Both the position numbers and the translations under genes were made by a program. Under the pieces are notes generated by a model. The model did not search any database. It was not told where the DNA came from and was given only the letters and a program-made list of their open reading frames with translations. Below, piece by piece: positions 35,855 to 44,093 of a DNA stretch of 64,000 bases (positions within the stretch are counted from its first letter, which is position 1; the number at the start of each line of letters is the position of its first letter). Origin of the DNA: JASLDZ01 sp964242625 (lineage in GTDB: Bacteria; Pseudomonadota; Alphaproteobacteria; Caulobacterales; Caulobacteraceae). The stretch is taken from positions 4,415-68,414 of the forward strand of contig CAXTAO010000013.1 in the NCBI GenBank assembly GCA_964242625.1. Direction: 5' to 3'.

Positions 35855-37392
35855 CCCGCACGTCTTCCTCCCCGCAGACGGCCGCAGTGATCGGCGCGGG
35901 CTTCGGCGGCCTGGCGCTGGCGGTGCGGCTGCAGTCGGCCGGGATCGCCACCACCCTCTACGAGGCGAGGGACAAGCCGGGCGGCCGCGCCTACGTCTAC
36001 GAGGACGACGGCTTCACCTTCGACGCCGGCCCGACCGTCATCACCGACCCGGACTGCCTGCGCGAGCTGTGGGCGCTCTCCGGCCGCGACATGGCCGACG
36101 ATGTGACGCTGCTGCCCGTCAGCCCATTCTACCGCCTCCTGTGGTCGGACGGGGCGAGCTTCGACTACGTCAACGACCAAGCCGAGCTCGACCGGCAGAT
36201 CATGGCGATGGAGCCGCGCGACGTCGGAGGTTACCGCCGTTTCCTCGCCTATTCGCAGGAACTCTACCGCGAGGGCTACGAGAAGCTGGGCTCGGTGCCC
36301 TTCCTCGACTTCGCCTCCATGCTGCGCGCCGCGCCCGAGCTCGTGCGGCTGGAGGCGTGGAAGAGCGTGCACGCCAAGGTGGCCGAATTCATCAGCGAGC
36401 CGCACCTGCAGCAGGCCTTCTCCTTCCACTCGCTCCTGGTGGGCGGCAACCCGTTCGCCACCTCGTCCATCTACGGGCTGATCCACGCGCTGGAGCGCAA
36501 GGGGGGCGTGTGGTTCCCCAAGGGGGGCACGGGCGCCCTGATCCGCGGGCTGCTGTCCTTGTTCCAGGAGTTGGGCGGGACCTACCGCGGCGGCGCGCCG
36601 GTCGAGCAGATCACTACGAGCGGCGGCCGTGTCACCGGCGTGCGCACGGGCGGCGAGACGCAGACGTTCGACATGGTGGCCTCCAACGCCGACGTGGCGA
36701 CGACCTACCGGCGGCTCCTGTCCGACGAGCCGATCGCGCGTCCGACGGCGCGCTCGCTCGAGCGCAAGCGCTGGTCGATGTCGCTCTTCGTGATCTACTT
36801 CGGGCTGAAGCGGCGCCACCCGGACGTGGCGCACCACACGGTGATCTTCGGCCCGCGCTACAAGGAGCTGATCGGCGAGATCTTCAACGGGCCGGAGCTG
36901 GCGCAGGACTTCTCGCTCTACCTGCACCGGCCGACCGCGTCCGACCCCGACCTGGCGCCGGAGGGCTGCGACGGCTTCTACGTGCTCTCGCCGGTGCCCC
37001 ACCTCGGCCGCGCCGACCTCGACTGGGCGACGCAGGGGCCGCTCTACCGTGACCGCATCCTCGACTATCTGGAGGAGAAGCTCCTGCCCGGCCTCAAGGC
37101 CGACCTCGTCACCTCGCGCATCTTCACGCCGTTCGACTTCCGCGACGAGCTGGGCGCGCACCTGGGGTCGGCCTTCTCGCTGGAGCCGATCCTGACGCAG
37201 AGCGCCTTCTTCCGCGCCCACAACCGCGACGACCGGCTGCGCGGCCTCTACATCGTGGGCGCGGGGTCGCACCCGGGCGCGGGCGTGCCGGGGGTGGTCG
37301 GCTCGGCTAAGGCGACGGCGGGGCTGATGCTGGCGCAGGTGGGGCTCCACACCTCCGAGGTCGGCGCGCCGGTTCGGCTCGCCGCCGAGTGA
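35851..37392 (+). CDS. crtI: Phytoene desaturase
   Basis: A 513-residue FAD-dependent desaturase that converts phytoene to lycopene. It opens with AAVIGAGFGGLALAVRLQ, then KPGGRAYVYEDDGFTFDAGPT. The C-terminal bacterial-type phytoene dehydrogenase signature spans about 470-500 with GLYIVGAGSHPGAGVPGV. Length and layout are those of CrtI. It overlaps crtB by GTGA, so synthesis of the three proteins is coupled. crtE (GGPP synthase) and the later hydroxylase or ketolase genes are not seen in the window. Confidence 0.97.
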   Translation: MTRTSSSPQTAAVIGAGFGGLALAVRLQSAGIATTLYEARDKPGGRAYVYEDDGFTFDAGPTVITDPDCLRELWALSGRDMADDVTLLPVSPFYRLLWSDGASFDYVNDQAELDRQIMAMEPRDVGGYRRFLAYSQELYREGYEKLGSVPFLDFASMLRAAPELVRLEAWKSVHAKVAEFISEPHLQQAFSFHSLLVGGNPFATSSIYGLIHALERKGGVWFPKGGTGALIRGLLSLFQELGGTYRGGAPVEQITTSGGRVTGVRTGGETQTFDMVASNADVATTYRRLLSDEPIARPTARSLERKRWSMSLFVIYFGLKRRHPDVAHHTVIFGPRYKELIGEIFNGPELAQDFSLYLHRPTASDPDLAPEGCDGFYVLSPVPHLGRADLDWATQGPLYRDRILDYLEEKLLPGLKADLVTSRIFTPFDFRDELGAHLGSAFSLEPILTQSAFFRAHNRDDRLRGLYIVGAGSHPGAGVPGVVGSAKATAGLMLAQVGLHTSEVGAPVRLAAE

Positions 37393-38321
37393 GCCGTGCG
37401 ACCGCGCGGGCGGCGGCGCGGGTCATAGCGGAAGGGTCGCAGAGCTTCGCCGCCGCCGCCCGCCTCCTCCCCGCCGCCCAGCGCGACGACGCGCAGAGGC
37501 TCTACGCCTGGTGCCGCTGGTGCGACGACGTGATGGACGGCCAGGCGCTGGGCCGCGGCGCTGAGGCGCTCACCGCAGCTGACCGGGCCGAGCGCCTGGC
37601 GAGGCTTGAGCGCGACACTCGCGCGGCGCTGGCGGGCTCGCCGCCCGACGCTCTGCCCTTCGAGGCGCTGGCCGAGGTGGCCGCGCGCGTGGGCCTCTCC
37701 GAGCGCTGGCCGCTGGAGCACCTGGCGGGGTTCGCCGCTGATGTGGAGCCCAAGCCGTTCGCCGATCTTCCCGCCCTCCTGCAGTACTGCTGGGGGGTGG
37801 CGGGCGTGGTGGGGGTAATGATGGCGCGCGTCATGGGCGTGGCGGAAAACGACCTCGACACGCTCCGCCGCGCCCAGGACCTGGGGCTCGCCTTCCAGCT
37901 CACCAATATCGCGCGCGACGTGGCGGAGGATGCCGGCGCGTGTCGGGTGTACCTCCCCGCCGACTGGCTGGCGGCGCGCGGCCTGGAGGCCGATCCCGCC
38001 GCGATCCTGCACCCGGCGGCCGCGCCACGGGTGGCGGAGGTGGTGGCCCAGCTGGTGGAGGCGGCCGAGCCCTTCTACCGCTCGGCCACCGGCGGCCTGC
38101 CCGCGCTGGGCTTCAAGGCCGCCTGGGGCATCGCCGCCGCGCGCGACGTCTACCGCGAGATCGGCCGCCGAGTGGCGCACGACGGCGAGAGGGCGCTTCG
38201 CCGACGGACCTACGTGCCCGCCGGGCGCAAGCGCATGCTGGCCGCGCTGGCGCTCGGCGCGGCCATCCGCTCGCGCGCAGGGCGCCCGCCGCCCCGGCCG
38301 GACCTCTGGAGCGCGCTCTAG
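37389..38321 (+). CDS. crtB: Phytoene synthase
   Basis: A 310-residue prenyl condensing enzyme that joins two GGPP to phytoene. Both aspartate-rich motifs are present: DDVMD at 46-50 and NIARDVAEDA at about 175-185. The segment RVYLPADWL and YRSATGGLPALGFKAAW are also characteristic. It is translated from GTG 37389 inside the crtI stop. It is the last gene of the set; the opposing SDR gene ends two bases further on. Confidence 0.96.
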   Translation: MSRATARAAARVIAEGSQSFAAAARLLPAAQRDDAQRLYAWCRWCDDVMDGQALGRGAEALTAADRAERLARLERDTRAALAGSPPDALPFEALAEVAARVGLSERWPLEHLAGFAADVEPKPFADLPALLQYCWGVAGVVGVMMARVMGVAENDLDTLRRAQDLGLAFQLTNIARDVAEDAGACRVYLPADWLAARGLEADPAAILHPAAAPRVAEVVAQLVEAAEPFYRSATGGLPALGFKAAWGIAAARDVYREIGRRVAHDGERALRRRTYVPAGRKRMLAALALGAAIRSRAGRPPPRPDLWSAL

Positions 38322-38322
38322 C

Positions 38323-39093
38323 TCAGCTCAGCGCCGGCTGGCCGTTGGAGGCGGAAAGCCCTCCGTCCACGGGCAGGTTCACCCCGGTGACGAAGCGCGC
38401 ATCCTCGCTCGCCAAAAAGGCCACCACGCCCGCCACATCGTCGGGCTCGCCGCCGCGGCCCATGGGGATCCGCTCCTCGAACTTCCTGATGAGCTCGGGC
38501 TGCTCGGCCATGCCCGAGGTCATGGGCGTCTTGGTGTAGCTCGGATTTACCGCATTGACGCGCACGCCGTGCTTCGCCTCATCCAAGGCGAGCGCGCGGG
38601 TGAAGTTGGTCACAGCCCCCTTGGCCGCGTTGTAGAAGCTGTGGTTCCAGTCGCCGCCGATCCCCGACACCGACGACATGTTGATGATGCAGCCGCGCCG
38701 TTCGCGCAGGTGGGCGATCGTCTCGCGGCACATGAAGAACACGCCGTCCACGTCGGTCGACATGATCCGCCGCCACTCGTCGATCCCGCCCTCGTCCACC
38801 TGGCCCAGGTGATCGACACCCGCGATGTTGCAGACGACGTCGATCCCTCCGAACCGCGAGGCGACATCGCCCACGAAGCGCTTCACCTCATCGTGGGACG
38901 ACACGTCGACCACCGACTGCATGACCTCGCCCTCCGCTCCCGCGAGGTCGGTGGCGAGCTTGCCGAGCTTGTCCGCATCGCTGTCGGCCAGCGCCAGAGC
39001 CGCGCCTTCCGCGGCGAACCGGCGCGCGACGGCCTCGCCTATGCCGGACGCGGCCCCCGTGACCGCCACGACCTTACCGGTGAACCTCGACAT
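38323..39093 (-). CDS. SDR-family NAD(P)-dependent oxidoreductase
   Basis: A 256-residue classical short-chain dehydrogenase. The cofactor motif TGAASGIG is at 12-19, Asp37 and Asp39 follow beta-2 and suit NAD use, and the catalytic residues are Ser141, Tyr154 and Lys158 (YNAAK). The C-terminal NLPVDGG is usual. Substrate unknown; members include 3-oxoacyl reductases, alcohol and sugar dehydrogenases. The start at ATG 39093 fits the family start (MSRFTGKVVAVTG). It lies on the opposite strand to crtB and rpsT. Confidence 0.9.
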   Translation of the reverse strand: MSRFTGKVVAVTGAASGIGEAVARRFAAEGAALALADSDADKLGKLATDLAGAEGEVMQSVVDVSSHDEVKRFVGDVASRFGGIDVVCNIAGVDHLGQVDEGGIDEWRRIMSTDVDGVFFMCRETIAHLRERRGCIINMSSVSGIGGDWNHSFYNAAKGAVTNFTRALALDEAKHGVRVNAVNPSYTKTPMTSGMAEQPELIRKFEERIPMGRGGEPDDVAGVVAFLASEDARFVTGVNLPVDGGLSASNGQPALS

Positions 39094-39183
39094 GCTCTGC
39101 GCTCCTGCGATGCGCGGCCGCAACGCGGGGCGCCAGGCCTTGTTCAGGCGGTCGACCACCTGCCGCAGGTGGGCGGGTTCGCG

Positions 39184-39212
39184 TTGACGGCGGGGGACCC
39201 CTCCCGTATATC
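39184..39212 (+). promoter_or_regulatory. Predicted sigma-70 promoter of rpsT
   Basis: TTGACG (39184-39189) and TATATC (39207-39212) with a 17-base spacer, about 60 bases before the rpsT start. It is one of the best consensus promoters in the window, as expected for a ribosomal protein gene. Confidence 0.75.
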
Positions 39213-39278
39213 CGCGCGCTCACGTTTCGCCCGGCCGCCGCGGCCGCGCCCTCCTGTCACCCCGAGAAGTCCGCCCGC

Positions 39279-39548
39279 ATGGCCAACAATCCCGGCTCCA
39301 AGAAGGCCATCCGCAAGATCGAGGCCCGCACGGAGGTCAACCGCTCGCGCCGTTCGCGCGTGCGCACCTTCCTCAAGCGCTTCGAGGACGCGGTGAAGGG
39401 CGGCGACGCCGAGGCCGCGCGGACCGCCTTCACCGAGGCGCAGTCGGAGCTGATGCGCGCCGTCGGCAAGGGCGTGGTCCACAAGAACACCGGTGCGCGC
39501 AAGGTGTCGCGCCTGCACGCCCGCCTGAAGGGCATGGCGAGCGCCTGA
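39279..39548 (+). CDS. rpsT: 30S ribosomal protein S20
   Basis: An 89-residue basic helical protein that binds 16S rRNA early in assembly. The opening MANNPGSKKAIRK, the NRSRRSRVRTFLKRFE helix and the late GVVHKNTGARKVSRLHARL segment are those of S20. It has its own promoter upstream and a strong intrinsic terminator downstream. The rpsT-dnaA adjacency is conserved in Caulobacterales and Rhizobiales. Confidence 0.97.
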   Translation: MANNPGSKKAIRKIEARTEVNRSRRSRVRTFLKRFEDAVKGGDAEAARTAFTEAQSELMRAVGKGVVHKNTGARKVSRLHARLKGMASA

Positions 39549-39601
39549 GCGACCCGCGACGGCCCGTCGCACGGGTCGGTAAAGTATTGAGCTGAAACAG
39601 G

Positions 39602-39632
39602 AACCACGGACGCACCCCGTCCGTGGTTTTTT
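39602..39632 (+). terminator. Rho-independent terminator of rpsT
   Basis: AACCACGGACG (39602-39612) pairs perfectly with CGTCCGTGGTT (39618-39628) around a 5-base loop, followed by a run of six T from 39627. It is the clearest intrinsic terminator in the window and separates rpsT from dnaA transcription. Confidence 0.9.
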
Positions 39633-39677
39633 GTTGTGTTCTGACGGGTCGGCGGAGCGCGAACTGTCGCACTTCGG

Positions 39678-39743
39678 GATTCCCGAGGCCGAAAAAGGCC
39701 TTGCGCGAGTCAAACTCTTTATTCGCCGGAGCCGTCCCGAATC
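39678..39743. promoter_or_regulatory. Cluster of three GANTC (CcrM-type) methylation sites upstream of dnaA
   Basis: GATTC at 39678-39682, GAGTC at 39707-39711 and GAATC at 39739-39743 lie within 66 bases of an otherwise GC-rich leader, the last one four bases before the predicted -35 box. In Caulobacter the dnaA promoter is regulated by CcrM methylation of GANTC, so the same control is likely. The rest of the 354-base rpsT-dnaA gap holds the rpsT terminator, the promoter and a purine-rich leader; I see no DnaA boxes. Confidence 0.65.
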
Positions 39744-39747
39744 GGCG

Positions 39748-39775
39748 TTGACCCTCCCCGGTCGGCGGCTAGTCT
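39748..39775 (+). promoter_or_regulatory. Predicted dnaA promoter
   Basis: TTGACC (39748-39753) and, after 16 bases, TAGTCT (39770-39775), which lies in GCTAGTC, close to the GCTANAWC -10 form of Caulobacter housekeeping promoters. It leaves a leader of about 120 bases before the dnaA start, in line with the long dnaA leader known in Caulobacter. Confidence 0.6.
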
Positions 39776-39902
39776 CGGTCCAGAGACGACCTCCACCCTC
39801 ATTTCGGGCGGCCCCGGCGGAGAGCGCACGCTTTCCGCGACGGGAAGGTGTGTCCTCCGAAGCGGACCGGGAGCGTCTGCGCGCGGCGAGGGGAGAGAGC
39901 GC

Positions 39903-41372
39903 ATGCAGGCGCTGGCGGACAGGGGCCTGGAGGGCGGGATGCAGGGCGCAGCCGGGGACGGGGCGGTCTGGCTCCAGGCGTGCCAGGCGCTGCGCGGCGA
40001 GGTCGGCGAGGCCGCCTTCGGCTCCTACATCGAGCCCGCACGGCTCCGACGCGCCCGCTCCGGCCGGCTCGTCGTGGTCACCCCCACCGGCGTCGCGCGC
40101 GACTGGCTGCGCAAGAACGCCTGGCGGCGCCTCAGCGAAGTCTGGGCCGAGCGCGACCCTGAGCACCGCGCCCTGCAGCTCGCCAGCCGCACCGAGTTCG
40201 AGACCGAGCACGGCGGCGCGGGCGAGGCGGCCGAGCCCGAACGCGCCGCCGCGTCGCCCCAGCCGCCCGCCGCCGGACTGCGCCTCGCAAGCCACGAGGG
40301 CGTGGCGCTGGATCCGCCGTCGCGCCCCGCGGGCTCGATCGGCGTCCTCGCCCGCTGCAACTTCGCGGGCTTCGTGCGCGGCGCGGCCAACGCCTTCGCC
40401 TTCGACACCGCGCGCAAGGTCGCCGAGTGGCGCGGCGGCGCCTTCAACCCCGTGGTCTTCCACAGCCCCTACGGGTTCGGGAAGACGCACCTCCTCCAGG
40501 CGATCGCCCAGGAGGCGCAGGCCCAGCGCCCGGGCGCGCGCGTCGTGTATCTCGGGGCCGAGCGCTTCATGGCGGGCTATGTGCGCGCGGTGATGGAGCG
40601 CGCCGGCCCGGCCTTCAAGGACGACCTGCGCGCGGCCGACCTTCTCCTGATCGACGACGTGCAGTTCCTGGCGGGCAAGAAGGGCAGCCAGGAGGAGCTG
40701 TTCCACACGCTCACCGCCTTGATGGGCGAGGGCAAGCCCGTGGTGTTCGCCTGCGACCGCCACCCCAGCCAGCTGGCCGAGATGGACGCGCGCCTCCGAT
40801 CGCACCTCTGCGCCGGGCTCGTGTGCGGGATCGAGCCCTATGACAAGGCGCTGCGGCTGGGCGTCCTGGATCGCAAGCTGGTTGAACTCGCCGACGACAT
40901 CGGCTGCGAGCGCCAGGCCCGGCCGGAGGTGCTGCAGTTCCTGGCCGACCGCTTCGTCGACTCGGTCCGTGAGCTCGAGGGCGGGCTCAAGACGCTGGTG
41001 GCGCGCGCGGGCGAGCGGCTGTCGCAGCTGTCGCTCGACGAGGCCTCGACCTTCCTGCGCCCGCATCTCAAAGGGGCGGAGCGCCGCGTCACGGTGGACG
41101 AGATCCAGAAGGCCACCTGCGACCACTTCAAGCTGAAGCAGGCCGACCTCCTCTCCGAGCGGCGCACCCGGGCGATCGCGCGGCCGCGGCAGGTGGCCAT
41201 GTACCTGGCCAAGACGATGACCACGCGCTCCTACCCCGACATCGGCCGGCGCTTCGGCAACCGCGACCACACGACGGTGCTGCACGCGGTGCGCCAGATC
41301 GAGAAGCTAAAGGCCGAGGACCCGGGCCTCGCCGCCGACGTGGACGCGCTGACCCGCAAGCTGCGGGATTGA
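39903..41372 (+). CDS. dnaA: Chromosomal replication initiator protein DnaA
   Basis: A 489-residue AAA+ initiator. Domain I spans about 15-95, and a Pro/Ala-rich linker lies near 105-130. The P-loop is SPYGFGKTH (188-196, Lys194), with Ser in the first position where Gly is usual. Walker B is LLLIDDVQF (Asp251, Asp252). The arginine-finger helix is SVRELEGGL. The C-terminal DNA-binding domain holds RSYPDIGRRFGNRDHTTVLHA, the family signature. AGGGGAGAGAG lies upstream of ATG 39903. It follows rpsT; no gidA, parAB or oriC-like repeats are in the window, so the origin need not be here. Confidence 0.97.
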   Translation: MQALADRGLEGGMQGAAGDGAVWLQACQALRGEVGEAAFGSYIEPARLRRARSGRLVVVTPTGVARDWLRKNAWRRLSEVWAERDPEHRALQLASRTEFETEHGGAGEAAEPERAAASPQPPAAGLRLASHEGVALDPPSRPAGSIGVLARCNFAGFVRGAANAFAFDTARKVAEWRGGAFNPVVFHSPYGFGKTHLLQAIAQEAQAQRPGARVVYLGAERFMAGYVRAVMERAGPAFKDDLRAADLLLIDDVQFLAGKKGSQEELFHTLTALMGEGKPVVFACDRHPSQLAEMDARLRSHLCAGLVCGIEPYDKALRLGVLDRKLVELADDIGCERQARPEVLQFLADRFVDSVRELEGGLKTLVARAGERLSQLSLDEASTFLRPHLKGAERRVTVDEIQKATCDHFKLKQADLLSERRTRAIARPRQVAMYLAKTMTTRSYPDIGRRFGNRDHTTVLHAVRQIEKLKAEDPGLAADVDALTRKLRD

Positions 41373-41433
41373 GGGCGGGGATCCAGGCCGCCGGCGTGCC
41401 TGAGGCTGAGGGGCGTTTCCGGCGCTTCGTTCT

Positions 41434-41875
41434 GACGCCGGGTGGCGCCGCCGTGCTCGGCCGCGTCAAGGCGACCTGCTCCGCAGCTGCTTCGCTGCGC
41501 TCCGCAGCCTTGACCCGCCCTGCGCGCGACGGCTGATCGGAGGGGTCGGGACGCGGGGCGTCCCTCAGTTCAAGTTCGACTTGGCCTGCGGCCCGCGTCG
41601 AACACAGGGCTGAGGCTCGCCACCGGCCGCCATCGGCGGGCGGCGCTCTTGGGAGCTACGCAATCGCTCGGGCTCGACGGACGCCCCAGCCTCGACCCTC
41701 ACATGTGAAGCCCTGTGTTCGACCCGCCGGAGGCGTTGTCGAACTATCGAAGGGACGCCCCGCGTCCCGACGCCCCCGCGTCAGCCGTCGAGCGCAGGGC
41801 GGGTCAAGGGCGAAGCGTCAGCGAAGAGCGAAGCGTCCCTTGACGCGACCGAGCACGGCGGCACCACCCGGCGTC
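41434..41875. repeat. Long collinear inverted repeat in the dnaA downstream intergenic region
   Basis: Two arms (41434-41611 and 41709-41875) mirror each other around a 97-base centre. Four blocks match in order: 41434-41470 with 41839-41875 (35 of 37), 41508-41536 with 41781-41809 (28 of 29), 41545-41565 with 41751-41771 (21 of 21), and 41597-41611 with 41709-41723 (15 of 15). The blocks are separated by similar gaps of unmatched bases. It fills most of the 583-base gap between the convergent dnaA and TPR genes, where I see no credible ORF. It could be two opposed copies of a dispersed repeat, a miniature mobile element, or a strong two-way terminator. Confidence 0.9.
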
Positions 41876-41955
41876 CAGTCGGCGCACGCATAGCGACGTA
41901 CTGGAGTCACAAAGACTGCAGGGTGCGCCGACGGATCGGCGAGCCCGCCCCGCGC

Positions 41956-43614
41956 CTAGATCAGCTCCGGCCGCAGCCCTTCGGGCGAGCCGCGCCAGGC
42001 GCGCGCGGCCTCCGCGGAGGTGTCGGCGCCGGCCGGATCGCGCAGGGCGGCCTCCGCGCGGGCGAGCACGGTCAGCGCCGCCCCGTCGTGCGGGAAGTCG
42101 ACGAGCGAGGCGCGGGCCTCGCGCATCGCCCCGGCCGCGTCGCCGTTAGCCAGGAGCGCGGAGGCCAGCGAGCGGCGCGGCGGCCAGCCCCACAGCGGGG
42201 GATCGCGACCGGGGTCGCGCGCCTCCCTCAAGACGGCCGCGCGGCGGTAACGGTCGACCGCCGTGCGCCAGTCGCGCCGCAGCATGGCCGCGCGGCCCTC
42301 CAGCGTGAGCCGCGCCACGTCCAGCACCGCGCGTTCGCCGCCGTCGGCGCGCGCGCCCGCCGCCGCGCGGGCGGCGTCGCCCACTGCGCGCGCCTCGGCG
42401 AGCACCCCGGCGGCGTCGCCCGACCGCGCGCGCGCTTCGCCCCGGGCATAGTGGAAGAGCCCCCGCGCGACCGGAGCCGTGGGCGCCCGCAGCGCCAGCA
42501 CCGCGTCGACCGGCGCGTAGGTCCCAAGCGCCAGATAGGCGCGCGCGCCCACGAAGCTGTCCGGCCCGTACTGCGCCTGCATGCGCCGCGCGAGGTCGAG
42601 CGCCTGGGCGGCGTCGCCGCTCATCAGGGCGCCCGCGAGGCCGAAGCTCAGGTTGTGGGCGTGGAGCGCGAGGTCGGGCAGGCCGCCGGGCGGGCGCACG
42701 CGCTCGACATAGCTGCGGTCGGCGTCGGCGGCGCGGGTGTTGACGAGGGCCGCGTCCTCCCACCGGCCCAGCCGGTAGTAGATGTGGCTCGGCATGTGCA
42801 CGAGGTGGCCCGCCCCAGGGGCCAGCGCGCCCAACTGATCGGCGTAGCGCTCCGCGCGCTGCGGTTCGCGTTCCCATTCCATCAGGTGGATGTAGAAGTG
42901 CTCGGCCGGGGTGAACCGCGGATTGCGCGCGAGCACGCGTTCCAGCCGCGTGCGGGCGGGCGCGGCGTCGGGGCCGCCGGGCCGCCAGTCCCCGGGGCCG
43001 GGATCCTCCCCCGCGATCATGTGGGCGGAGGCCGCGGCCACCTGCAGGGCGTCGTCGAGGGCGAAGCGGTCGGCCAGGGCGTCGGCCGCGCGGGCGTAGG
43101 CGCGCGGGTCGGTCGCCCAGCCGGCGCCGCGGCGGACATAGCGCGCGCGCTCGGCGGCGATCAGCCCCTGCGCCTTGGGCGAGAGGCCGGCCGCGAGCGC
43201 CCCCGCCCGGTCGAGCGCCGCCACCGCGCGCCCGGCCTCGTCGGCGCCGATCGTGTAGTTGATGGTGGGCGCGCGCGCCGCCGCCTCGCCCCAGAAGCAC
43301 AGCGCGCAGCGCGGATCGAGGGTCTGCGCCGCCTGGAAGGCGCGCAGCGCTTCCGGCTCGTTGAAGGCGTGGTTGAGCCTGACGCCCCACTCGAACTGCG
43401 CGCGGGCCGCGGGCGTCGCGCGCTCCACCTCGTAGCCGCCGTCGCCGAAGCCCGCGAGCACCGGCAGGGGCGCCGCCGCCTCGCCCGGAGGTCGGGCGGC
43501 GGCGCGGCTCCCCGCGTCGGCGTGGCACAGGCCGAGCTGGCCCGTGGGCGGCGCGGGGCTCGACGCGCCGAGCGCCGCCACCCCCGCCACAGCGATCAGC
43601 GCCGCCTTCAGCAT
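41956..43614 (-). CDS. Exported tetratricopeptide-repeat protein
   Basis: A 552-residue protein with a signal peptide ending near ALGASS (residue 19). Alpha-helical repeats cover the remainder. Near the start FEWGVRLNHAFNEPEALRAF is followed by LDPRCALCFWGEAAARAPTINY, a CxxC and W-G-x-A wording found in a family of bacterial TPR proteins of about this size. Later helices carry VHMPSHIYYRLGRWEDAALVN, another constant part of the group. Function unknown; a periplasmic scaffolding role is plausible. It is convergent with dnaA and separated from it by the long inverted repeat. Confidence 0.82.
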   Translation of the reverse strand: MLKAALIAVAGVAALGASSPAPPTGQLGLCHADAGSRAAARPPGEAAAPLPVLAGFGDGGYEVERATPAARAQFEWGVRLNHAFNEPEALRAFQAAQTLDPRCALCFWGEAAARAPTINYTIGADEAGRAVAALDRAGALAAGLSPKAQGLIAAERARYVRRGAGWATDPRAYARAADALADRFALDDALQVAAASAHMIAGEDPGPGDWRPGGPDAAPARTRLERVLARNPRFTPAEHFYIHLMEWEREPQRAERYADQLGALAPGAGHLVHMPSHIYYRLGRWEDAALVNTRAADADRSYVERVRPPGGLPDLALHAHNLSFGLAGALMSGDAAQALDLARRMQAQYGPDSFVGARAYLALGTYAPVDAVLALRAPTAPVARGLFHYARGEARARSGDAAGVLAEARAVGDAARAAAGARADGGERAVLDVARLTLEGRAAMLRRDWRTAVDRYRRAAVLREARDPGRDPPLWGWPPRRSLASALLANGDAAGAMREARASLVDFPHDGAALTVLARAEAALRDPAGADTSAEAARAWRGSPEGLRPELI

Positions 43615-43746
43615 GACGCCAGTCTAGCGGCCCAGGAGGTGAGGCGCGAGCGGCCCTGCGACCGCCTCACCCCTCGACACGCCCGCGAGCTTCGCCGCAC
43701 GCTGCGTCTGCGCCGGACCGCCGTGCGCTTTACCGGAGATCCGCCC

Positions 43747-43992
43747 ATGCGTTCCTTCCTCCTCGCCGCGGCCGCCGTGGCCGTGCTCGCCGCCCCGCAC
43801 GCCTCGGTCGCCGCCGCCAAGACCGGCGCGACCAAGGGCACGAGCAAGATGTCGACCTGCGCCGCCCAGTGGAAGGGCATGAACGACGGCGACAAGGGCA
43901 AATATAACGACCGCGCGAAGACCATGAAGTCCAAGAAGGGCGGCAAGCTCTCGGGCTACAACGTCTGGACCGGCGAGTGCATGAAGAAGTGA
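43747..43992 (+). CDS. Small secreted lysine-rich protein of unknown function
   Basis: An 81-residue protein from ATG 43747. A signal peptide ends near ASVAAA (residue 24). The mature part is basic, contains just two cysteines (STCAAQWKGM and TGECMKK) that could form a disulfide, and has SGYNVWTG before the second. The pattern of a Cys-x3-W start and a Cys near the end occurs in several small periplasmic protein families. No function is recognised. It is divergent from the TPR gene. Confidence 0.6.
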   Translation: MRSFLLAAAAVAVLAAPHASVAAAKTGATKGTSKMSTCAAQWKGMNDGDKGKYNDRAKTMKSKKGGKLSGYNVWTGECMKK

Positions 43993-44093
43993 CGGGCTGA
44001 GCGCGCCGGGGCGGGCCTCCGCGGGAGGAACCGCCGCCCCGGCCGCGCTTTCCGCTCCCCGACCGTCAGCCGACCCCGTCGAGGAGCCCGCCC

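Noticed and set aside
41705..41893. A 62-codon ORF inside the inverted repeat
   Set aside because: It falls wholly in the right arm, and its sequence is determined by the repeat. No start signal or family motif.
39549..41955. A replication origin next to dnaA
   Set aside because: I looked for DnaA boxes close to TTATCCACA in both intergenic regions and found none, and no parAB, gidA or AT-rich unwinding region is present. The inverted repeat is GC-rich.
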